A stretch of 5,439 bases of DNA, taken from an uncultured Streptococcus sp. (lineage in GTDB: Bacteria; Bacillota; Bacilli; Lactobacillales; Streptococcaceae). The first letter of the stretch is position 1, and the number at the start of each line of letters is the position of its first letter. The stretch spans positions 1-5,439 of the forward strand of contig CAKQBM010000117.1 in assembly GCA_934216185.1 (NCBI GenBank), written 5' to 3'. Both the position numbers and the translations under genes were made by a program. The notes under the pieces were generated by a model. It saw nothing but the letters and a program-made list of their open reading frames with translations, made no database searches and had not been told where the DNA came from. Below, piece after piece: positions 1 to 4,750 of the stretch.

Positions 1-414
1 ACTTTCAATATCAATGTTAGTTTCCCTGGAAATTCACAAGTATCATTTGAATCTCCTACCTTCTATCGTTTAGATACCAAAACTTTCACCGAGGCAATTC
101 AAAAAATTAAAGAACAACCTGTCACAGTATCAACTTCTAAAAACAAGGTCTTTGCTACATATGATGTTAAACAAGATACGTCTATTTTCTTCACCATTCC
201 TTATGACAAAGGTTGGTCTGCCTACCAAGATGGTAAGAAAATAGAAATTAAACAAGCTCAAACTGGTTTTATGAAAGTTGATATTTCTAAAGGGAAAGGA
301 ACTATTACACTTTCCTTTATTCCCAATGGTTTTATTACTGGAGCAATTTGTTCCTTTACTTCTCTCTTACTATTTGGAACCTATAATCACAGACGAAAGT
401 TATCTAAGACATAA
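1..414 (+). CDS. YfhO-family membrane protein, C-terminal 137 residues (5' end outside window)
   Basis: The reading frame is open from base 1 to a TAA stop at 412-414; the start lies left of the window. The visible part looks like the C-terminal end of the YfhO family, large multi-spanning membrane proteins with a GT-C glycosyltransferase-like fold. YfhO of Bacillus subtilis has been linked to sugar decoration of lipoteichoic acid. Family marks seen here: a beta-rich extracytoplasmic stretch (residues 1-110) with the motif YDKGWSAYQDGKKI at 68-81, then GFMKVDISKGKGTITLSF at 89-106 and PNG at 108-110. A final membrane helix follows (about 111-128) and a basic tail (HRRKLSK) that should face the cytoplasm. 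The gene converges on pip and shares a terminator with it. Family assignment is fairly sure; the glycosylated substrate in this organism cannot be read from the sequence. Confidence 0.82.
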   Translation, partial: TFNINVSFPGNSQVSFESPTFYRLDTKTFTEAIQKIKEQPVTVSTSKNKVFATYDVKQDTSIFFTIPYDKGWSAYQDGKKIEIKQAQTGFMKVDISKGKGTITLSFIPNGFITGAICSFTSLLLFGTYNHRRKLSKT

Positions 415-442
415 AAATCGACCAATTAATCGGTCGATTTTT
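413..442. terminator. Bidirectional intrinsic terminator between convergent yfhO-like and pip genes
   Basis: An 11-bp inverted repeat, AAAAATCGACC (413-423) and GGTCGATTTTT (432-442), encloses an 8-nt loop. The GC-containing core ATCGACC/GGTCGAT is followed by seven T (438-444) on the plus strand and by five T on the minus strand, so it can stop transcription both ways. It begins inside the stop codon of the plus-strand gene and ends one base before the pip stop codon (443-445), so both mRNAs have almost no 3' UTR before the hairpin. Confidence 0.85.
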
Positions 443-3085
443 TTAATCTTCTTCCATTTTCTTAGGTTGATAGGCTAGCATACCTAAACCAGTAAATAGA
501 GCTAGTATCACAGCAAGGAAAATGATTTGATGATGAATATTTCCTGTCATAGAGATTGTTTGTCGTAATCCCGAAACTGAATAACTCATTGGCAACCAAG
601 GATTAATAGCTCTAAAGAAATCATTTGTCAAAGCAAGTGGATAAGTACCGGCACTTGATGCTAACTGTAATAAAAGCAAAATAAGAGAAAAGAAAGCTCC
701 TATACGGCTATTCCATGTTGTTAAAGCGGTCACCATGGACATGAATACTAAACTTGTTAGGATAATGAGAATAAATGTTCTCATTTCATGATTAGCAGTT
801 AAACCAATAAGATGAACTCCTCCATATACCAAAATCCCTGCTAAAACAGCTATAATACCATTTATTTCAGCTCGAGATTTCAACCAAGCCCAACGGCTCT
901 CCGGATGACGTCCTGAAGGCAACTTCGCAAAGATCATATTCGTTGATATTGCTGCAACAAAAAGAGCAACTGATATCATATACGGAGCCATTGCGATTCC
1001 ATTTACAGGAACTTGGTCATTGTCTGTTTTGGAAAGATTGAGTGGATTTGATAAAATCTCTGCATTTTTAGATTCTGTTGATGCTAACTTGAGTTGATCA
1101 CTAGCATTACCTAATCCTTGTCCCAAAGAAGCAACTCCTGTCTGTAAACCTTCCAATCCAGAAGTTAACTTTGTTCCACCTTCTGCTAGTTTCCCAGCTC
1201 CATCTGCCAATTTATTAGCTCCACTTTCTAATTGAGAAGCACCTGAAATTAACTGACTGGATTTGTCAGCTAGTTGGCTAGATCCTGACTGCAATTTATC
1301 AACTCCTGCTATCAAGTCTTGACTCTTTTGATTCAATTGGTTAGAGCCAGTTGATAATTTTTCAATACCAGACACTAATTCTGGAGTTTTTTCAACTAAT
1401 TTACCAACTCCTGCTGTCAAGGTAGAAGATTTTTTTGTCAAGGTAGTTGAGCCTGAAACTAGTTGGTCCAAACCACCTGTCAAGGTGGAATTTTTTTCAC
1501 TTAGTTGACTTGCGCCTTGAGAAACTTTATCAACACCTGCAGTATATGCATTTACACCTGATGTAATAGACTGACTGGCAGGAACTAATTTACTCGTCAC
1601 TGCTCCCTGTATTTCTGTTAATCCACTTGACAATCCTGTCAAAGAAGTAGAAGCAAGAGGTAATACTTGATTAGCTTGATTTTTTAAAGTCGAAAGATTA
1701 GAAGATTGATTTTGTAAGTTTTCTAAACTTCCCTGTAAACCTTGAACTAAAGCTACAATTGACTGAGCTGATTGAATACTATCAGTCGAATTTTGAGATA
1801 CAGATGCACTTATCTCAGCTTGTTGCTCACTTGTTAAGGATTGATAAGCTGCTGTTGATTGAATATTGGCTAATGTAGTTGCTTTTTCAGACTGAGCACT
1901 TGCTAACATTTGATTAGAAAGAGAAACTATACTTGATAAAACAGAATCTAATTGTTTTGTATCTCCAACATCAATATTTTGAATAGCTTGATTTAACTGA
2001 TTCAGACCAGAAGATAATTGATTAATTTGATCTTTTTTCCCAGACGAAGCATCTAACTTGCTAGAAAGTTGTTGAATCCCTTCACTTAATTGCTCCACCC
2101 CCATTCGAAGTGTAGCTGATTGATTAGATAACTGATTAGCACCTGTTGTAAGATTTCCCACTCCATTTGTATAGGCACTAACACCAGATGAAAATTGATT
2201 AAGACCAGCATTGAGCTGAGAAACACCGCCAGTATAGGACTCTACACCAGTATATAGTTGATTGATTCCTCCTACTAATTCAGGACTTTTAGAAGCTAAT
2301 TGACCTAACCCACTATCTAATTGACTCACTGCACCAGTATATGTAACTAAACCACTATTAAAATTTCCTAAACCAAGATGAAGTTGTTCAACACCAGAAA
2401 CATAAGCAGATAATCCTTTAGTAAACTGCTCCGTTCCATTTGAAAATGTTAAACTTGAAGTTGCTAAAGAGTGTAGGTTAGTAGTTAATGTTTGACTTCC
2501 TGCCACTAACTGATTCGCTACATCAGTTAATTTTTCACTACCAGAAGCTGCTTGACTCATGCCATCCTTTAAATCGACCATTTTGTTAAATAAAGCTTTG
2601 GTATAGGTCTCGGTTACATTGGTAGAAACATTCTGCTTTAATTGTGTCATTGCAGAATCACTCATCTTGCTTGCAATAAAGCTATGACCACTTGAAGTCT
2701 GATAATCGATTTGCATTTGCTCTGAATTATCCGTTAAAATAGAAGCTGCTTTTTCAGATAAATCACTGGGTAAAGTCACTACCATATAGTAATCGCCATT
2801 TTCTAAACCCTTCTTACCTTCTTCTTCATCTACAAAATGAAAATCCAATGATTTATTTTGCTCTAAATTAGACACCATGTATTTTCCTATAGACATGCTA
2901 TTACCATTATAGGAAGCCTCTTTATCATTATTGACAACTGCCACAGGTAAGTCAGACAATTGCCCATATGGATCCCACATTGAGGACAAAAATATGATAT
3001 TGTACAGAGCTGGAATAAGAGAAATCCCTATCATGACAATAATAAAGGTTGGTTTTTTAAAAATTGCTTTCCATTCTTTAAACAT
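443..3085 (-). CDS. pip: YhgE/Pip family (phage infection protein-like) membrane protein, 880 aa
   Basis: The protein has the YhgE/Pip layout: a cytoplasmic N-terminus (MFKEWKAIFKKP), one membrane helix (about residues 14-35), a long extracytoplasmic region (about 36-697), and five C-terminal helices (about 698-720, 741-763, 769-789, 794-814, 851-871) resembling ABC-2 permease membrane domains, with PWLPMSYSVSGLRQTI at about 829-844. The globular part after the first helix contains VAVVNND, typical of the family. Two blocks rich in L-x(2)-G heptads (about 217-340 and 505-658) flank a Ser/Gln-rich helical linker and probably form long rods, as in the related EsaA/YueB proteins. Lactococcal Pip is a phage c2 receptor; other members have been tied to bacteriocin sensitivity. 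The true cellular role is not established. I start at 3085 because a GGAG sits 5 nt upstream; an in-frame ATG at 3106 adds seven residues but has no such site. The gene is divergent from a TetR repressor that likely controls it. Confidence 0.88.
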   Translation of the reverse strand: MFKEWKAIFKKPTFIIVMIGISLIPALYNIIFLSSMWDPYGQLSDLPVAVVNNDKEASYNGNSMSIGKYMVSNLEQNKSLDFHFVDEEEGKKGLENGDYYMVVTLPSDLSEKAASILTDNSEQMQIDYQTSSGHSFIASKMSDSAMTQLKQNVSTNVTETYTKALFNKMVDLKDGMSQAASGSEKLTDVANQLVAGSQTLTTNLHSLATSSLTFSNGTEQFTKGLSAYVSGVEQLHLGLGNFNSGLVTYTGAVSQLDSGLGQLASKSPELVGGINQLYTGVESYTGGVSQLNAGLNQFSSGVSAYTNGVGNLTTGANQLSNQSATLRMGVEQLSEGIQQLSSKLDASSGKKDQINQLSSGLNQLNQAIQNIDVGDTKQLDSVLSSIVSLSNQMLASAQSEKATTLANIQSTAAYQSLTSEQQAEISASVSQNSTDSIQSAQSIVALVQGLQGSLENLQNQSSNLSTLKNQANQVLPLASTSLTGLSSGLTEIQGAVTSKLVPASQSITSGVNAYTAGVDKVSQGASQLSEKNSTLTGGLDQLVSGSTTLTKKSSTLTAGVGKLVEKTPELVSGIEKLSTGSNQLNQKSQDLIAGVDKLQSGSSQLADKSSQLISGASQLESGANKLADGAGKLAEGGTKLTSGLEGLQTGVASLGQGLGNASDQLKLASTESKNAEILSNPLNLSKTDNDQVPVNGIAMAPYMISVALFVAAISTNMIFAKLPSGRHPESRWAWLKSRAEINGIIAVLAGILVYGGVHLIGLTANHEMRTFILIILTSLVFMSMVTALTTWNSRIGAFFSLILLLLQLASSAGTYPLALTNDFFRAINPWLPMSYSVSGLRQTISMTGNIHHQIIFLAVILALFTGLGMLAYQPKKMEED
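1112..1573 (-). repeat. Downstream heptad-repeat block inside pip (about residues 505-658)
   Basis: The encoded protein repeats a loose 7-residue unit of the form L-x-x-G-x-x-x, often paired as S-x-L-x-x-G-x-x-x-L-x-x-G. Examples are STLTGGLDQLVSGS, STLTAGVGKL, ELVSGIEKLSTGS, DLIAGVDKLQSGS, QLISGASQLESGA and KLAEGGTKLTSGL. The DNA is also repeated: TGTCAAGGT occurs at 1415, 1436 and 1478, that is 21 and 42 bp apart, equal to 7 and 14 codons. Such blocks are usual in YhgE/Pip and EsaA-like proteins and are thought to form extended coiled or helical stalks. Confidence 0.75.
2066..2437 (-). repeat. Upstream heptad-repeat block inside pip (about residues 217-340)
   Basis: This is a second run of the same L-x-x-G heptads, richer in tyrosine: AYVSGVEQL, TYTGAVSQLDSGLGQL, ELVGGINQLYTGVESY, TGGVSQLNAGLNQF, AYTNGVGNLTTGANQL. 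SPELVGGINQL here mirrors TPELVSGIEKL in the other block, which suggests an ancestral duplication. A non-repeat Ser/Gln-rich stretch of about 160 residues separates the two blocks. The boundaries are my reading of the translated pattern. Confidence 0.72.
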
Positions 3086-3090
3086 AGTTT

Positions 3091-3095
3091 CTCCT
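3091..3095 (-). promoter_or_regulatory. Ribosome binding site that fixes the pip start at 3085
   Basis: On the minus strand AGGAG, inside an A-rich run, ends 5 nt before the ATG at 3085-3083. The upstream in-frame ATG (3106-3104) lies within a palindrome and has only AT-rich sequence ahead of it. The downstream ATG is therefore the supported start. Confidence 0.8.
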
Positions 3096-3097
3096 TT

Positions 3098-3116
3098 TTT
3101 AAACATATTGTCTAAA
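3098..3116. promoter_or_regulatory. Putative TetR operator 1 (pip-proximal)
   Basis: The sequence TTTAAAC-ATATT-GTCTAAA is a 7+7 inverted repeat with one mismatch. It has the same half-site and the same 5-nt AT spacer as the palindrome at 3176-3192. It covers the likely -35 of the tetR promoter and lies in the pip leader just upstream of the pip ribosome binding site. Both positions would suit repression. That the adjacent TetR protein binds it is an inference from location and symmetry. Confidence 0.65.
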
Positions 3117-3120
3117 ATTT

Positions 3121-3129
3121 TGATATAAT
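3121..3129 (+). promoter_or_regulatory. Extended -10 promoter for the tetR gene
   Basis: TGATATAAT is a perfect extended -10 (TGn plus TATAAT at 3124-3129). A weak -35, TAAACA at 3100-3105, lies 18 nt upstream and falls inside operator 1. Transcription would start near 3136 and give a leader of about 77 nt containing operator 2. Confidence 0.6.
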
Positions 3130-3131
3130 AG

Positions 3132-3159
3132 ATTATACATTAAAAATTCTAAATTACAA
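3132..3159 (-). promoter_or_regulatory. Promoter for pip
   Basis: On the minus strand TATAAT (3137-3132) is preceded by TTGTAA (3159-3154) with a 16-nt spacer. The start point would be near 3125, giving a leader of about 40 nt that contains operator 1. The -10 is only 2 bp from the -10 of the tetR promoter on the other strand, so RNA polymerase is unlikely to occupy both at once. Confidence 0.6.
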
Positions 3160-3175
3160 GATAAAAAATCTATTT

Positions 3176-3192
3176 TTAGACATATAGTCTAA
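3176..3192. promoter_or_regulatory. Putative TetR operator 2 (tetR-proximal), perfect palindrome
   Basis: TTAGAC-ATATA-GTCTAA is a perfect 6+6 inverted repeat around five A/T bases, 17 bp long, a usual size for a TetR-family dimer site. It lies in the tetR leader, 20 nt before the start codon, and 16 bp upstream of the pip -35. Centre-to-centre distance to operator 1 is 77 bp. Autoregulation by the flanking repressor is inferred. Confidence 0.7.
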
Positions 3193-3212
3193 TTTGTTTA
3201 CAAGGAGGAAGT

Positions 3213-3755
3213 ATGAAAGAAAGTAACAAACGCTTAAAAACAAAGCTAACTATTGAAAATGCTATGGTACAATTACTGATTGAACAGCCATTTGATCAAA
3301 TTTCTACTGTCAAGTTAGCAGAAAAAGCCGAAATTAGTCGTTCCAGCTTCTATACTCACTATAAGGATAAGTATGATATGATTGAGCACTATCAAAGCAA
3401 GCTATTTCATACATTTGAATATATTTTTCAAAAACATGCTCATCACAAAAGAGATGCTATTTTAGAAGTATTTGAATATCTAGAGTCAGAACCACTTCTG
3501 GCTGCCCTTCTTTCTGAAAATGGGACCAAAGAAATCCAAAATTTCTTACGAAATAAACTTCATATCATGCTCAGTACAGATTTACAAAAGCAATTTATGC
3601 AACTAAATCTCAATACCACTGAATTAGAATATAGTAGCATCTATCTAACTCATGCACTTTTTGGTGTCTGTCAAACTTGGATTGCACATGGAAAAAAAGA
3701 AAGTCCTCAAGAAATAACAGACTTCCTTATGAAAATGCTTGGTGATACAAATTGA
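3213..3755 (+). CDS. TetR/AcrR-family transcriptional regulator, 180 aa
   Basis: This is a small DNA-binding repressor of the TetR type. The N-terminal domain (about residues 8-56) carries the helix-turn-helix: ISTVKLAEKAEISRSSFYTHYKDK at 30-53, where SRSSFYTHY is the usual recognition helix and following turn. The rest (about 60-178) is helical and should form the dimer and ligand domain; it ends in a helix, EITDFLMKMLG, typical of TetR proteins found next to YhgE/Pip genes. AAGGAGG (3202-3208) lies 4 nt before the ATG, so the start is well supported. The gene is divergent from pip across 127 bp with two matched palindromes, so it most likely represses pip and itself. The inducing ligand is unknown; a membrane-stress or antimicrobial signal would be a guess. 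Length is normal for the family (about 180-200 aa). Confidence 0.88.
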   Translation: MKESNKRLKTKLTIENAMVQLLIEQPFDQISTVKLAEKAEISRSSFYTHYKDKYDMIEHYQSKLFHTFEYIFQKHAHHKRDAILEVFEYLESEPLLAALLSENGTKEIQNFLRNKLHIMLSTDLQKQFMQLNLNTTELEYSSIYLTHALFGVCQTWIAHGKKESPQEITDFLMKMLGDTN

Positions 3756-3759
3756 TATA

Positions 3760-3788
3760 AAAAGAGGAACACAGTTGTGTTCCCTTTT
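3760..3788. terminator. Bidirectional terminator between tetR and the tRNA genes
   Basis: Arms AAAAG-A-GGAACAC (3760-3772) and GTGTTCCCTTTT (3777-3788) form a 12-bp stem with one bulged A and an AGTT loop. The T-rich flanks work in both directions. On the plus strand it ends tetR, whose stop codon is at 3753-3755. On the minus strand it lies 7 nt past the tRNA-Asn end and should end the tRNA transcript and any comE readthrough. Confidence 0.85.
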
Positions 3789-3795
3789 ATCTATA

Positions 3796-3869
3796 CTCCG
3801 CCAGTAGGACTCGAACCTACGACATCATGATTAACAGTCATGCGCTACTACCAACTGAGCTATGGCGGA
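3796..3869 (-). tRNA. tRNA-Asn (anticodon GTT)
   Basis: The minus strand folds as a cloverleaf. The acceptor stem is TCCGCCA/TGGCGGA with discriminator G at 3796. The D arm is GCTC...TAGC with a C-U mismatch at its last pair. The anticodon stem CATGA/TCATG has loop CTGTTAA with GTT at 3835-3833. The T arm is GTAGG-TTCGAGT-CCTAC. The 3' CCA is not encoded. It lies 5 nt downstream of tRNA-Glu and is surely co-transcribed with it. Confidence 0.95.
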
Positions 3870-3874
3870 TAAAA

Positions 3875-3946
3875 TAGTCCGTACGGGATTCGAACCCGTG
3901 TTACCGCCGTGAAAAGGCGGTGTCTTAACCCCTTGACCAACGGACC
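3875..3946 (-). tRNA. tRNA-Glu (anticodon TTC)
   Basis: The minus strand shows acceptor stem GGTCCGT/ACGGACT with a G-U first pair and discriminator A at 3875. The anticodon stem CCGCC/GGCGG encloses loop TTTTCAC with TTC at 3913-3911. The T arm is CGGGTTCGAATCCCG. CCA is not encoded. It is the first gene of a two-tRNA unit that follows comE. In the mitis group of streptococci a tRNA-Glu gene is known to mark this side of the com locus. Confidence 0.95.
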
Positions 3947-3949
3947 TTC

Positions 3950-3964
3950 TATCTGTAGCAGATA
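3950..3964 (-). other. Small hairpin in the tRNA-Glu leader
   Basis: TATCTG (3950-3955) and CAGATA (3959-3964) form a perfect 6-bp stem with a 3-nt loop. It ends 3 nt before the mature 5' end of tRNA-Glu and covers most of the predicted leader. It has no T tract and is too AT-rich to be a good terminator. A role in 5' processing is possible but unproven. Confidence 0.4.
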
Positions 3965-3969
3965 TAACC

Positions 3970-3997
3970 ATTATATCAATTTCTTACTAATTGTCAA
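3970..3997 (-). promoter_or_regulatory. Near-consensus promoter for the tRNA-Glu/tRNA-Asn unit
   Basis: On the minus strand TTGACA (3997-3992) and TATAAT (3975-3970) are separated by 16 nt, and the -10 is extended by TGA (TGATATAAT). All twelve hexamer bases match consensus. The -35 directly adjoins the comE stop codon (4000-3998). The start point should fall at about 3965-3963, some 17-19 nt before tRNA-Glu. This gives the tRNAs expression independent of comCDE. Confidence 0.85.
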
Positions 3998-4750
3998 TCA
4001 CTTTTGAGCTTTTTTCTCTAAAATATCTTTCAATTTTCTAATTTTTAATCTTGAAATAGGACAGCGATGGTCTTCATAGAAAACAACTTCTAGATTCTTT
4101 CGGTCAATTTCTCTAATATTGCCTATATTTACCAAAAATGACTTATGAGGAGAATAAAATCGCTGAGTATGTTTGTCCTTTTCCTGAATATCTGTCATTG
4201 TTCCATAGAACTCTTTTGCAAAATTCTTACCAATAATGCGTAATTTATGAGAGACACCTGTCGTTTCAATATACAAAATATCATGGTAAGGAATTTTTAA
4301 ATCATTTCCCTTGTAATTGTAATCAAAATAATCTACAACATCTTCATTTTCAAGTAACATACTCTTCGTGTAGAAAATATTTTGCTCAATTCTCTTCTTA
4401 AACATCTCATCATTGATATCCTTATCGACAAAATCTAGGGCTGATACCTGGTATTTATAGGTCAAAGTCGCAAACTCTGATCGACTAGTGATAAAGACGA
4501 TAATAGCGTAAGGATTGTAATGACGAATGAGCTGAGCCACTTCAAATCCCTTTTTCTCAATTCCATGAATATCAATATCTAGGAAATAAAGCTGATTTAC
4601 TTCATCGTTTTCAATGTATTCTTCAAATTCACGGACTTTTCCCGTTGTCTTGTATGATATTGGAATATTCGATTCTTTCGAAATTTCATCCAATATTCTC
4701 TCTAGTCTCACTTGATGTTCAATAACATCTTCTAAAATTAAAACTTTCAT
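3998..4750 (-). CDS. comE: Competence response regulator ComE, 250 aa
   Basis: ComE is the response regulator of streptococcal competence. Phosphorylated by ComD, it binds repeats in the promoters of comCDE, comAB, comX and other early genes. The receiver domain spans about residues 1-120, with acidic residues E7 and D8, phospho-acceptor D58 in LYFLDIDIHG, the switch region FITS at 86-89, and K110. The LytTR DNA-binding domain spans about 140-245, with IPYHDILYIE at 153-162, RFYSPHKSFLVNIGNI at 197-212 and CPISRLKIRKLKD at 230-242. Length matches known ComE. The start is fixed by AAGAGG (4764-4759), 8 nt upstream, and by the ATGA overlap with the comD stop, which indicates translational coupling. 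It is recognised from memory of the pneumococcal protein, with very few differences. No terminator follows; the tRNA promoter begins directly at its stop codon. Confidence 0.96.
   Translation of the reverse strand: MKVLILEDVIEHQVRLERILDEISKESNIPISYKTTGKVREFEEYIENDEVNQLYFLDIDIHGIEKKGFEVAQLIRHYNPYAIIVFITSRSEFATLTYKYQVSALDFVDKDINDEMFKKRIEQNIFYTKSMLLENEDVVDYFDYNYKGNDLKIPYHDILYIETTGVSHKLRIIGKNFAKEFYGTMTDIQEKDKHTQRFYSPHKSFLVNIGNIREIDRKNLEVVFYEDHRCPISRLKIRKLKDILEKKAQK

Noticed and set aside
278..478. Plus-strand open frame of 66 codons across the yfhO-like gene end
   Set aside because: It overlaps the yfhO-like coding frame in another frame, runs through the terminator hairpin and into the antisense of pip, and has no ribosome binding site.
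1112..2437. CRISPR-like or satellite repeats
   Set aside because: The repeats are degenerate, in frame, and explained by protein heptads; there are no constant repeats with unique spacers.
2931..3128. Plus-strand open frame of 65 codons opposite the start of pip
   Set aside because: It is antisense to the conserved N-terminal region of pip, has no recognisable domain, and would end inside the divergent promoter region.
3169..3180. Palindrome TCTA-TTTT-TAGA overlapping operator 2 as a third operator
   Set aside because: It is only 4+4 bp, lacks the GTCTAA half-site, and is expected by chance in such AT-rich sequence.
3756..3800. A streptococcal BOX or RUP mobile repeat near the tRNA genes, or a tRNA-linked integration site
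   Set aside because: The only structure here is a compact terminator hairpin. I see no duplicated tRNA 3' end, integrase or long imperfect inverted repeat.
3796..3869. Possible tRNA-Asn pseudogene because of a C-U mismatch at the end of the D stem
   Set aside because: All other stems pair, loop and T-arm bases are canonical, and a mismatch at this D-stem pair is tolerated in functional tRNAs.
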